DNA of 64,000 nucleotides from NCBI RefSeq assembly GCF_900156415.1, contig NZ_FTNM01000004.1:372001-436000 (forward strand), given 5' to 3'. The notes beneath the pieces were generated by a model. That model was given only the letters and a program-made list of their open reading frames with translations, made no database searches and was not told where the DNA came from. Positions within the stretch are counted from its first letter, which is position 1. Each line of letters opens with the position of its first letter. The position numbers and the translations under genes were made by a program. Of this stretch, positions 43,156-52,194 are shown piece after piece. This stretch comes from Pontibacter lucknowensis. Its GTDB lineage: Bacteria; Bacteroidota; Bacteroidia; Cytophagales; Hymenobacteraceae.

Positions 43156-43491
43156 ATGAAAACCAAGAAATTCAAACTAGAAGCTGGTCAGATAGTGCAG
43201 CTGATTGCACCAATGGGTGGCTGTATTGCATCCGATAAAATTACAGTAGAAGGTTTACCTGTGGCCTACATGTATCGAGAGGAACCAGAGTTCGAACATG
43301 ACAGCGGTTGGAGATTCTTTTCAGGAACAGAAACGCAAGAGTATGCGGACAACTCAAATAACTTAGCAATCTACGATGTTAATACCATTGCAAATTATGA
43401 CCCCACTATAATACCGTATTTGGAATTAGAAGAAGGAGTTGAGCTTGAGCGGACTGAAGCAACAGATAAGTTTATAGTCATAGAAGAATAA
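43156..43491 (+). CDS. DUF2185-family protein (immunity-like)
   Basis: A protein of about 111 residues with MGGCIASDKITVEGLPVAYM, REEPEFEHDSGWRFFSG, YADNSNNLAIYDVNTIANYD and IIPYLE, the pattern of DUF2185. As I recall, this family has been grouped with polymorphic-toxin immunity proteins (Imm33-like). No toxin gene is visible next to it. The start is uncertain: GTG at 43141, ATG at 43150 and ATG at 43156 are in frame, and I use the last. It is AT-rich like its upstream neighbour. Confidence 0.75.
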   Translation: MKTKKFKLEAGQIVQLIAPMGGCIASDKITVEGLPVAYMYREEPEFEHDSGWRFFSGTETQEYADNSNNLAIYDVNTIANYDPTIIPYLELEEGVELERTEATDKFIVIEE

Positions 43492-43647
43492 AGGGAGAAC
43501 ATCAACACTATACTTAACTAACCTTGCTGATGCAGCAACACCTTAAGAACGCAGCCGTGAGCCATTAGTACAAAATAAGCCGTGAAAACAATTGGCTTTC
43601 ACCAAAGCCAAAACTTACCAACCTTAAATTTTTAATCCTCCACCCAC

Positions 43648-46600
43648 ATGGAAGATACCAATACCGCCACCACCGCAACTGCAGAAAACGTGCAGTTGGA
43701 GGGGGGCACTTATGAAATCTTACGGAACCGTCTGCAGAAAAGCGGGGCCGAACTGCGCACGCAACTGGAGCAGCTGAACCAGGAGCGGAAGAGCGTATTC
43801 GGGGCGATTGAGACGAAACTGATTACCACCGAGCGCATCACCACCGAGAACAACTGCGTGCCCTGGGACATGGTGCCCGTGGGCTATACCTTGCTCTTTG
43901 GCTACAACGTATACCTTGGCCTGAAGTCGGAGGTGGAGCTGTCGGATGTGTTTGGCGTCTATACCTACGAGGGCCACAGCTTCCATCAGCAGCCGCTCGA
44001 CTTGCTGCAGGACAAGACCTTTCAGGACGACTTTCAGAAGCTCTACAAATACTACAAGAACACCCAGTTCGTCAAGTTTGCGCACATCGGCAACTACCTG
44101 TACATGGTGTTCCGAGTGGGCAAGGGCGTTAACGATATCAAGACCTTTAAGTGGTTGCTCAAAGGCGACACGATCACCTACATCGACAACCGCAGCGACC
44201 ACGAGTATGTGTTCCCGAACCAGCACGACTTCAGCTGGAAGCGCACCACCCGCGAGGCGCAGCGCAAAGGCAAGCACCCGCACGTGTCCATTGAGGACAA
44301 GGTGTTTGTGGAGACGGTCGGCGGTGACCTCACCATTAAGGTGGAAGACAACACCGATTCCGGTCGCGGCATTTACTCGGAAGAGGTAGACGACAAAGAC
44401 CAGACGCTCGACGACTCGGAGATCTACTACGCCGTGGTGGGCAACATCATTGTCCTGAAGATACGTCCCTACCGGGAGAACAATTACCGCTACTTCGTCT
44501 ACAATGTGAAGCTGCAGGAGGCCCGCCGCATCGATGCGCTGGAGCACAGTTGTGTGCTGTTGCCGGACGGACAGGGCATCATCTACGCCTATGGCTACTA
44601 CCTGCAGACCGGCGAGTTCAAGCAATTCGACAACAACCTGCAGGACATGCTGTTTGAGAAGCGCATTGCGTCCCCGAACGGCGAGGATTTCCTGTATGTG
44701 TTCTACAACAAGGAGTCGGGCATTTACCAGTTGCTGTCCTATAACCTGATCACGCAGCAGATCGAAACACCGATTCTTTGCCATGGCTACGCCATTTACG
44801 AGAACGGCGAGCTGTGCTATTTCCGGGCCGACGAAGAGGCGCAGAAGCACCACGCCATCCAGATCTGGCAGACGCCTTACATCGGGCCGAACTTTGTGAT
44901 ACCGGTTACGCAGGAGTCCTACCTATACAAGATCGGCAACAAGGACATTGTGCGGGCCATGGCCGAGAGCAACGAGGTGCTGTCCCTCTTGCACAAAGAC
45001 GATTCCTACGCCAACCTATACCTGGACCTGATCAAGAAGACCACCGATGTGCTGGACTCTTACCACTGGCTGAACCGTGCGGAAACCTATAATCTGGCGG
45101 CTCCGATTGCGGCGATCCGGCAGACGGCCACGGCGGCGGTAGAGGAGTACGAAAAGGTGCTCAGCATCAAGAAAAACACGCAGGCGCAGATAGGTCAGGT
45201 GCTGGGGCAGGCCGACGCGCTGATCCAGACGCTGAAGCACAAAAAGGCCGAAAGCATCAACGACTATGTGAAGTACCTAGCCGACCTGCGGGGTATACGC
45301 GGAGAGGTGATTTCGCTCAAAGAGCTGCGCTATACCGACCTTCCGACCATTGAAAAATACGAAGCGCAGCTGCAGCAATTTGCGCAGGATACCGCCAACG
45401 GAGCCGTTGAATTCCTGTTGCAGCCGAACGCGCTGGCGCCTTACGAGAAGAAGGTAAAGGAGATCAACACCGCCATTGAAGGTATAGCCAAAGTGGTGGA
45501 AGCGGACGCAACCGACAAGGAAATTGCGGCGGTTTCGGCGGAGCTGGAAATGCTGATCGATGTGGTGAGCAACCTCAAGATCGAAGACGCTACCCAGACC
45601 ACCCGCATCATCGATACGATCTCAACTATTTACGCTACTTTTAACCAGACCAAAGCCACCCTGCGTCGCAAGCGTAAAGAGCTCCTGAGTCAGGAAGGCA
45701 AGGCCGAATTCAACTCTCAGATCAAGCTGATCAGTCAGAGTGTGGTCAACTACCTCGACGTGTCGGACTCGCCGCAGAAGTGCGAAGAGTACTTGGCCAA
45801 GCTGATGGTGCAGCTGGAGGAGCTCGAAGGCCGCTTCCCGGATTTCGACGAGTTCATCGAGCAGCTCACCGTCAAGCGGGAGGAGATCTACAGCGCTTTT
45901 GAATCGAAGAAAGTGCAGCTGCAGGAGGCGCAGAACAAGCGGGCCAACAGCCTGCAACAAGCGGCTGACCGCATCCTGAAAGCGGTGCAGAACCGAGCGG
46001 GCAAACTGACTTCGGTGAGTGAGATCAACGGCTATTTCGCCTCCGACCTGATGATCGAGAAGGTGCGGAGCACGGTGGAGGAATTGCTCAAGATCGGTGA
46101 CACAGTAAAAGCCGATACCATCCAAAGCCGCCTCAAAACACTGAAGGAAGACGCCGTGCGCCAGCTCAAGGACAAGCAGGAGCTGTTCGTGGACGGGGCC
46201 AACATCCTGAGGTTCGGCAAGCACCAGTTTACGGTTAACACCCAACCGCTGGAGCTAAGCGTGGTGCACCGCGACGACGCCATGTACTACCACCTCACCG
46301 GCACCAGCTTTTTCGAGAAGATCACCGATGACCAGTTTCTGAGCTACCGCCCCGTGTGGGAGCAGACGCTGGTGTCAGAAAACAACCAGGTATACCGTGC
46401 CGAGTACCTCGCCTTTAAAGTGCTGGAAGCAGCGCAGGATACAGGTATAAATAGGCAGCAATCGGAGAACAGCCTGCGCTACCTGAGCATCGACGATCTG
46501 CACAAACTCACCGAGGCAGAGCTGACCGACTACGTGAACAAGTTCATGACTGTGCGCTTCAACGAGGGCTACATGAAAGGCGTGCACGACCACGACGCAG

Positions 46601-48615
46601 CCCTTATCTTGGCCGCCCTGATCCGCCTGATCAAAACAGCCGACTTGCTCCGCTATACCTCCATCGACAGGGCCTGTGCGCAGCTGTACTGGCAGGTGTT
46701 TGCGCCCGAGTCGAAGAAGAAAACGCTCACGCACCAGATCAAAGGAATCAGCGCTATCATGCAGGTATTCCCCGACACGCATGAGTTTGACGATGTAAAA
46801 GCGGGTCTGCAGCAGGAACTCTATACCTTTCAGCAGGAGACGGGGCTGTGCAAAGCAGCCAGTGCAGCTGAAGCAGGGGAGTATCTGTTTTACGAACTGA
46901 CTCGCGGCAACCATTTTGTGATCGACAGTCAGGCCGATGTACTCCTCAACGGCTTCAAGCATTTCCTGACGGAGCGCAAGGTGCTGGATCGTTTTGAGGA
47001 ATCGGTGAAGGCGCTGGAGGAGAACGTGGCGCACCAGTTCGAGCTGATTCAGCATTGGCTGAAAGCCTACATTGCACAGGCGGGACAGCACGACAAAGCC
47101 GAGTATGTGGCTGAAGTGGCCACGCTCTTGCTCACCGACAGCTACAGTCCCCTGCAGGTGGTGCACACGGTCCTGAAAGAGAATCTGCAAGGTATGCAGG
47201 GTGCTCACCAGCAGGTGCAGGGACAAAGCTACCAGTTGAACTACCACCAGTTTCTGCACCGTCTCCGTGACTATACCTCCAGCACGGCTACGGCCTTTAC
47301 AGCTTTCACGGAGCTCAAAAAGAACCTGACGCAGCAGGCCGAGCAGGCACTGCGCCTGAACGAATTCAAGCCGCGGGTGCTCTCGTCTTTTGTGCGCAAT
47401 AAATTGATCGACCAGGTATACCTGCCGCTGATCGGCGCCAACCTGGCCAAGCAGATCGGCACGGCAGGCGAGACCAAGCGCACCGACCTGATGGGTATGT
47501 TGCTTTTGCTCTCACCGCCAGGCTATGGTAAGACGACCATCATGGAGTACATCGCCAACCGCCTAGGCATTATCTTTATGAAGATCAACGGTCCTGCTAT
47601 CGGGCACCAGGTGACGGCGCTGGACCCGAAAGAGGCACCCAACGCTGCAGCCCGCGAAGAGCTCGAGAAGCTGAATCTGTCCTTTGAGATGGGCGACAAC
47701 GTGATGATCTACCTCGACGACATCCAGCACTGTAACCCGGAGTTTCTGCAGAAGTTCATCTCCCTTTGCGACGCACAGCGCAAGATTGAAGGCGTGTACA
47801 AAGGCCGCAGCAAAACCTATGACTTCCGGGGTAAGAAGGTATGCGTGGTGATGGCTGGGAACCCTTACACCGAGACAGGAGAGAAGTTCCGCATTCCAGA
47901 CATGCTCGCCAACCGCGCCGACATCTACAACCTCGGCGACATCATCGGCGACACAGAAGATGTGTTCCGACTGAGCTACATCGAAAACTCCCTCACCTCC
48001 AACACCGTGCTGGCCAAGCTGGCGGCGAAGAGTCAGAAGGATATTTATGCCCTGATCCAGCTGGCAGAAACGGGCAACAGCGAAGGGCTGGAGTTTGAAG
48101 GCAACCACTCGGCAGCCGAACTCAACGAGTATGTGTTGGTGCTGAAGAAATTGCTCAAGATCCAGGACGTGATCCTGAAAGTGAACCTCGAGTACATCCG
48201 CTCGGCGGCGCAGGCAGACGAGTACCGCACCGAACCGGCCTTTAAGCTGCAGGGCTCTTACCGCAACATGAACAAGCTGGCCGAGAAGGTGATGCCGATC
48301 ATGAACGACCAGGAATTGCAGACGCTGATCCTGTCGCACTACGAAGCCGAGTCGCAGACGCTCACCTCCGGCGCCGAAGCCAACATGCTCAAGTTCAAGC
48401 AGCTGATCGGCATCATGACCGAGGCAGAGGCCCAGCGCTGGGAAGACATCAAAGCCACCTTCGTGCGCAACAACAAGCTCAAGGGCTTCGGCGGCAACAA
48501 CCAGGTAGGGCAGGTGCTATCGGAGATGGAGAACATCTCCGGCGGACTGGCAGGTATAAAGGATGTGCTGAGTCAGTTTAAGCCAAGTAGGTTGGAGGCT
48601 ACGGAAGGTTTGTAA
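43648..48615 (+). CDS. giant protein with C-terminal MoxR-like AAA ATPase domain
   Basis: A 1655-residue cytosolic protein of the group often labelled DNA repair ATPase in databases, for which I know of no direct evidence of a repair role. Residues about 20-60 are helical. About 70-430 are beta-rich, with repeated short units such as NYLYMVFRVG, YYAVVGNIIVLKI and EDFLYVFYNKESG that suggest a propeller. About 480-870 are long helical/coiled-coil segments and about 900-1270 more helices. The AAA module has Walker A PPGYGKTT at about 1290-1297, Walker B VMIYLDDIQ at about 1352-1360 (Asp-Asp rather than Asp-Glu) and a sensor segment AGNPYTETGEKF near 1402, followed by RIPDMLANRAD as in MoxR-type ATPases. 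The family tends to be encoded near flotillins, as here. Confidence 0.85.
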   Translation: MEDTNTATTATAENVQLEGGTYEILRNRLQKSGAELRTQLEQLNQERKSVFGAIETKLITTERITTENNCVPWDMVPVGYTLLFGYNVYLGLKSEVELSDVFGVYTYEGHSFHQQPLDLLQDKTFQDDFQKLYKYYKNTQFVKFAHIGNYLYMVFRVGKGVNDIKTFKWLLKGDTITYIDNRSDHEYVFPNQHDFSWKRTTREAQRKGKHPHVSIEDKVFVETVGGDLTIKVEDNTDSGRGIYSEEVDDKDQTLDDSEIYYAVVGNIIVLKIRPYRENNYRYFVYNVKLQEARRIDALEHSCVLLPDGQGIIYAYGYYLQTGEFKQFDNNLQDMLFEKRIASPNGEDFLYVFYNKESGIYQLLSYNLITQQIETPILCHGYAIYENGELCYFRADEEAQKHHAIQIWQTPYIGPNFVIPVTQESYLYKIGNKDIVRAMAESNEVLSLLHKDDSYANLYLDLIKKTTDVLDSYHWLNRAETYNLAAPIAAIRQTATAAVEEYEKVLSIKKNTQAQIGQVLGQADALIQTLKHKKAESINDYVKYLADLRGIRGEVISLKELRYTDLPTIEKYEAQLQQFAQDTANGAVEFLLQPNALAPYEKKVKEINTAIEGIAKVVEADATDKEIAAVSAELEMLIDVVSNLKIEDATQTTRIIDTISTIYATFNQTKATLRRKRKELLSQEGKAEFNSQIKLISQSVVNYLDVSDSPQKCEEYLAKLMVQLEELEGRFPDFDEFIEQLTVKREEIYSAFESKKVQLQEAQNKRANSLQQAADRILKAVQNRAGKLTSVSEINGYFASDLMIEKVRSTVEELLKIGDTVKADTIQSRLKTLKEDAVRQLKDKQELFVDGANILRFGKHQFTVNTQPLELSVVHRDDAMYYHLTGTSFFEKITDDQFLSYRPVWEQTLVSENNQVYRAEYLAFKVLEAAQDTGINRQQSENSLRYLSIDDLHKLTEAELTDYVNKFMTVRFNEGYMKGVHDHDAALILAALIRLIKTADLLRYTSIDRACAQLYWQVFAPESKKKTLTHQIKGISAIMQVFPDTHEFDDVKAGLQQELYTFQQETGLCKAASAAEAGEYLFYELTRGNHFVIDSQADVLLNGFKHFLTERKVLDRFEESVKALEENVAHQFELIQHWLKAYIAQAGQHDKAEYVAEVATLLLTDSYSPLQVVHTVLKENLQGMQGAHQQVQGQSYQLNYHQFLHRLRDYTSSTATAFTAFTELKKNLTQQAEQALRLNEFKPRVLSSFVRNKLIDQVYLPLIGANLAKQIGTAGETKRTDLMGMLLLLSPPGYGKTTIMEYIANRLGIIFMKINGPAIGHQVTALDPKEAPNAAAREELEKLNLSFEMGDNVMIYLDDIQHCNPEFLQKFISLCDAQRKIEGVYKGRSKTYDFRGKKVCVVMAGNPYTETGEKFRIPDMLANRADIYNLGDIIGDTEDVFRLSYIENSLTSNTVLAKLAAKSQKDIYALIQLAETGNSEGLEFEGNHSAAELNEYVLVLKKLLKIQDVILKVNLEYIRSAAQADEYRTEPAFKLQGSYRNMNKLAEKVMPIMNDQELQTLILSHYEAESQTLTSGAEANMLKFKQLIGIMTEAEAQRWEDIKATFVRNNKLKGFGGNNQVGQVLSEMENISGGLAGIKDVLSQFKPSRLEATEGL

Positions 48616-48987
48616 GGTATAGCTGGAGGAATTATAAAGTATAGCTGATACCATTATCGAATCGTTCGGGTGCTAATTTGCCCTCGCTCGCGTCCCGCGA
48701 GTGTGAGCTATCCGGCGGACTCTGGCCGCTAAAACCTGAGCCTGTAGCACAAGTGGCGGGACGCCACTAGATGACTCACACTCGCGGGACGCGAGCGAGG
48801 GTTCATTCGCTACTTTGATTTGGTAATGGTAAGAGATGTAAAATAAACTTGGAGGTATAAACTGAAGGGGCTCTTACGTTTACCAAGCCGTGGCTTCAAT
48901 CCTCGTGTTTTAAAATCAAGGAGCAGGAATTATTTAAAGCTTTAGCAGGTTGACTTATCTCCGGATAAGCCCGACCTTTGTACTTCT
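48616..48987. repeat. 372-base gene-free gap with a repeat element
   Basis: No gene is present between the giant AAA gene and the MBL-fold gene. Most of the space is the second 121-bp palindromic element, listed separately. AGGTATA motifs lie at about 48614 and 48852. Confidence 0.6.
48681..48801. mobile_element. 121-bp palindromic element, copy 2 (MITE/REP-like)
   Basis: The 27-bp terminal inverted repeats at 48681-48707 and 48775-48801 are identical to those of the element at 6992-7112. The interior corresponds to the reverse complement of copy 1 with substitutions, and the total length is exactly the same, 121 bases. The internal palindrome GTGGCGGGACGCCACT-like segment lies near the right arm. 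It has no coding capacity. Confidence 0.8.
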
Positions 48988-49827
48988 ATGTCTTTAGCAA
49001 TTACCTCCCTTAACTCCGGCAGCAACGGAAACTGTTACTACATCGGCAACGAGCACGAAGCTGTGCTGGTAGATGCTGGTATTTCGTGCCGCGAAACGGA
49101 GACGCGTATGCGCCGTTTGGGCCTGTCCATGCGCAAGGTAAAGGCTATTTTCGTGTCACACGAGCACTCCGATCACATCAAAGGTATACCGGTGCTGGCC
49201 CGTAAGTACAAACTGCCCGTTTACATAACAACAGATACCCTGTACCGCTCCCGCATGGAACTGAGTGGGGTAGAGGTGCTGTCGTTTACTGGCTATGAGT
49301 CGGTGCAGGTTGGGGGATTGAGCGTAACAGGCTTCCCGAAATTTCATGACGCAGCTGACCCGCATAGCTTTGTGGTGGAAGGCAATGGTGTAACTATCGG
49401 CGTGTTCACGGACATCGGTACGCCTTGCGACCATGTGATCCGGCATTTCCAGCAGTGCCATGCCGCTTTCCTGGAAACGAACTACGACGACGGCATGCTG
49501 GAGCAGAGTTACTACCCCTACTACCTGAAGCGCCGCATCAGCGGCAACCATGGGCACATGTCCAACAAGCAGGCGCTAGAGCTGTTTGTGGCGCACAAAC
49601 CGGCCTTCATGAGCCATGTGTTCCTGTCGCACCTTTCCAAAGACAACAACTGTCCGAAGCTGGCCAAGAGCCTGTTCGACACCTGCGCCGACGGTACAGA
49701 AGTGGTGGTCGCTTCCCGCTTCGAAGAAACAGCCGTTTATCACATCCGCAGCCAGGGGGATATTTTCGGTCGGACCCTTTCTGTCGCTGATATCACACCG
49801 GCAGGGGAGCAGCTGTCGTTGTTTTAG
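48988..49827 (+). CDS. MBL-fold metallo-hydrolase, YycJ/WalJ-like
   Basis: A 279-residue metallo-beta-lactamase-fold protein. The metal-binding motif HEHSDH lies at 58-63 and further family segments are TSLNSGSNGNCYYIG at the N-terminus, GVFTDIGTP and FLETNYDDGML. The N-terminal SLNSGSNGN pattern and overall length fit the YycJ/WalJ subgroup, proposed to have 5'-3' exonuclease activity. No operon partner is evident. A strong terminator follows at 49876-49909. Confidence 0.92.
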   Translation: MSLAITSLNSGSNGNCYYIGNEHEAVLVDAGISCRETETRMRRLGLSMRKVKAIFVSHEHSDHIKGIPVLARKYKLPVYITTDTLYRSRMELSGVEVLSFTGYESVQVGGLSVTGFPKFHDAADPHSFVVEGNGVTIGVFTDIGTPCDHVIRHFQQCHAAFLETNYDDGMLEQSYYPYYLKRRISGNHGHMSNKQALELFVAHKPAFMSHVFLSHLSKDNNCPKLAKSLFDTCADGTEVVVASRFEETAVYHIRSQGDIFGRTLSVADITPAGEQLSLF

Positions 49828-49875
49828 TCAAGGGACAGCAGGTAAAGGACAACAGAGTTACCTTGTTAGATAAAG

Positions 49876-49909
49876 AAAAGGGCCAGCTGCATATACAGCT
49901 GGCCCTTTT
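49876..49909. terminator. bidirectional terminator
   Basis: AAAAGGGCCAGCTG at 49876-49889 and CAGCTGGCCCTTTT at 49896-49909 form a perfect 14-bp stem with a 6-base loop. It serves the MBL gene (rightward) and could also end transcripts from hflC (leftward). Confidence 0.92.
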
Positions 49910-49953
49910 ACATTAGCAATTATTTCTGATTCAAAATGCTTGTGCACGATTCG

Positions 49954-49975
49954 GACAGGTCGCGATCTGTCCCTA
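49954..49975. repeat. short interspersed palindrome
   Basis: GGACAGGTCGCGATCTGTCC lies between the MBL and hflC genes and is a near-perfect palindrome (one mismatched pair). Sequences of this kind, I recall, occur repeatedly in Bacteroidota intergenic regions. No function is proposed. Confidence 0.4.
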
Positions 49976-50042
49976 CAAGAATTCGCACCTTTCTCCCTTT
50001 TTAACTCCTAAACGCTCAAACTCCTCGACTCTTAAACTTTCC

Positions 50043-50981
50043 TCAGTTCGCTCTTTTCAAATACCTATACAATTCCGAGTCTGTTGACAAAATGATACTC
50101 GTCTTGTCATCAAATGACTTCTCCAGCGTCTCCATAGAGCGGAGGAAGCCATATAGTTCACGCGCTTGTGCGTTACGGTTGTAGGCAGAGGCGTAGATGG
50201 AAGTGGCCTGCGCGTCGGCTTTACCACGGATCACTTCGGCTTCGCGGGTGGCCTGGGAGGTGATCTGGGCCAGGTCACGCTCTTTGTTACCCTGAATCTT
50301 GCGGGCCTCACCCTGACCTTCCGAACGGAACTGGTCGGCAATTCGGTTACGCTCACTGATCATGCGGTCGTATACCCTGTTGCGCACCTCGTCCACATAA
50401 TTCATGCGCTTAAAACGGAAATCCAGGATCTGCACGCCTAAATCAGAGGTGCGTTCGTTGGCTCGTTTCAGGATCAGCGCCTCTATTTTGTCACGTCCTA
50501 CTGAAATCTTCTCGAGGTTTTCAAGGTCCTCCATAATCTCGTCTGCTATTTCCGGCTCGCGGTTGGTGGAGCGCACGATGTCCAACAGGTCGTGGCTGGC
50601 GATGGCGTTGCGGGTTTCACCGTCCAGTATGTCATCGAGGCGTGACTGGCCCGAGCGCTCGTCGCGCAGTCGGATGAAAAACTGCAGCGGGTTGGTGATT
50701 TGCCAGCGGGCGTAGGAATCTACGAAGATGAACTTCTTGTCCTTGGTCGGTACCTGGTTGGCGTCGCCGTCCCACTCAAGGTAGCGCTTGTCAAAAAACT
50801 GCACTTTCTGGATGATCGGGATTTTGAAGTGCAAACCTGGCTGCGTGCGGGGTTCGCCTACAGGTTTACCAAACTGCGTGACAATGGCCTGCTTAGTCTC
50901 ATCGAGTACGAATACGCTTGTGAAAAGCAGCGTTAGCAGAAGTACAGCAGCTATGAGCGATAGTATTTTAGGAGTGTTCAC
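50043..50981 (-). CDS. hflC: HflC, SPFH modulator of membrane protease FtsH
   Basis: A 312-residue inner-membrane SPFH protein that, with HflK, forms a cage around FtsH in well-studied bacteria. It has an N-terminal membrane helix at about 7-27 (ILSLIAAVLLLTLLFTSVF), an SPFH domain with FVLDETKQAIVTQFGKPVG and PGLHFKIPIIQKVQFFD, and a helical C-terminus (ERDLAQITSQATREAEVIRG). It starts three bases after the hflK stop, so the two are co-transcribed. The order hflK-hflC is the usual one. Confidence 0.93.
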   Translation of the reverse strand: MNTPKILSLIAAVLLLTLLFTSVFVLDETKQAIVTQFGKPVGEPRTQPGLHFKIPIIQKVQFFDKRYLEWDGDANQVPTKDKKFIFVDSYARWQITNPLQFFIRLRDERSGQSRLDDILDGETRNAIASHDLLDIVRSTNREPEIADEIMEDLENLEKISVGRDKIEALILKRANERTSDLGVQILDFRFKRMNYVDEVRNRVYDRMISERNRIADQFRSEGQGEARKIQGNKERDLAQITSQATREAEVIRGKADAQATSIYASAYNRNAQARELYGFLRSMETLEKSFDDKTSIILSTDSELYRYLKRAN

Positions 50982-50984
50982 AGG

Positions 50985-51968
50985 CTATTTCGTTGGAGTT
51001 TGATTTTTATTCTGATTCAGGTTCAGCAGCGGCAGCACATTGTTGCCACGCTCATCTACGATCACTTTATCACCAATTTTTGGCAGAATGCGTTCCATGG
51101 TTTCCAGGTATAGACGCTTCTTGGTTACCTCAGGAGCTTTCACATACTCTTCGAAAAGGGAGTTGAAACGGGCGGCTTCACCAGTTGCCACGTTCACACG
51201 CGTCAGCGCATAGGCCTCGGCTAACTGGATCGTTTCATCGGCCTCGCCACGGGCACGCGGAATGATGCGGTTATACTCTGACTCCGCCTGGTTGATGAGT
51301 GTCTCGCGCTCCTGCTGGGCCTGGTTTACGGCGTTGAAAGACGGCTTCACAGTCTCTGGCGGATTCACGTCCTGCAGCACCACCTGGTCGATGCGGATAC
51401 CGTTTTCGTACTCGTCACACATACGCTGCAGCAGTACCTCCATGCTGGTAGCCACTTCCTGGCGCCCAACGGTGAGCACTTCATTTACAGTGCGGTCGCC
51501 CACTATTTTGCGCATCGCCGACTCAGACATATCTCGCAGGGCCTTCTCAGCGTCACGCACCTTGAACAGGTAATTATAGGAGTTCACAATCCGGTACTGC
51601 ACCACCCATTCTACGTTGGCCAGGTTCAGGTCGCCGGTCAGCATCAGCGACTCATCATTGAAGTCTGCTTTAGAATACTGTGTGTTTCTGCCGGCATCCA
51701 GCGTTCTGAAACCAAACTCCTGCTTGAGCTGGCGCTGCACCGGGATCTTCCGCATCTCCTCAATGCCAAAAGGCAAAATGAAGTTAAGCCCCGGCTGCAC
51801 GGTGCGGTCGTAGTGGCCCACGTACATTACCACGCCTTCTTCTTCAGGACCTACCGTTTTCACGGAAGTGAGGAGGAGGATCAGCAAAAACAGTCCAAGC
51901 AAAATTTTTCGGAAGTGCTTGCTGAGCAGGAACATGTAGTATTGTAGCCGGTAGTTGGGTTCAGCCAT
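50985..51968 (-). CDS. hflK: HflK, SPFH modulator of membrane protease FtsH
   Basis: A 327-residue partner of HflC. The membrane helix lies at about 21-41 (KILLGLFLLILLLTSVKTV) and the SPFH domain follows (GPEEEGVVMYVGHYDRTV, PGLNFILPFGIEEMRKI, VVLQDVNPPETVKPSFNAV). The segment RARGEADETIQLAEAYA is characteristic of HflK. The C-terminus carries LPLLNLNQNKNQTPTK, close to the usual Asn/Gln-rich end. It heads the hflK-hflC operon. Confidence 0.93.
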   Translation of the reverse strand: MAEPNYRLQYYMFLLSKHFRKILLGLFLLILLLTSVKTVGPEEEGVVMYVGHYDRTVQPGLNFILPFGIEEMRKIPVQRQLKQEFGFRTLDAGRNTQYSKADFNDESLMLTGDLNLANVEWVVQYRIVNSYNYLFKVRDAEKALRDMSESAMRKIVGDRTVNEVLTVGRQEVATSMEVLLQRMCDEYENGIRIDQVVLQDVNPPETVKPSFNAVNQAQQERETLINQAESEYNRIIPRARGEADETIQLAEAYALTRVNVATGEAARFNSLFEEYVKAPEVTKKRLYLETMERILPKIGDKVIVDERGNNVLPLLNLNQNKNQTPTK

Positions 51969-52194
51969 GAGAGCGGGTTAATTGGTTGGTAGCGTTAAGA
52001 TAACTAAAATATCTTAATATGTTGATGTCTTGATAGGTATAGCTACGGAACCCGGAGGGGGCTACCAGCAGGCATAGATACGTTGCTGGCATCAGAAGAC
52101 AACATGGCCTAAGCCTTTTCTGATTTTCTTCGTACAGGGTAGAAGCTGAGATTCAGCCCTCAATTAGTTGAACATTCTAAGCTCCAAAACCGAT

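Noticed and set aside
43720..44853. Open frames antisense to the giant AAA gene
   Set aside because: They lack motifs and are explained by codon composition of the sense gene.
43648..48615. Annotation of the giant AAA protein as a DNA repair enzyme
   Set aside because: No nuclease, helicase or recombinase motif is visible; only a MoxR-like ATPase module. I keep the neutral description.
6992..48801. CRISPR array
   Set aside because: The repeated units are widely separated palindromic elements and scattered 7-mers, without regular spacing or cas genes.
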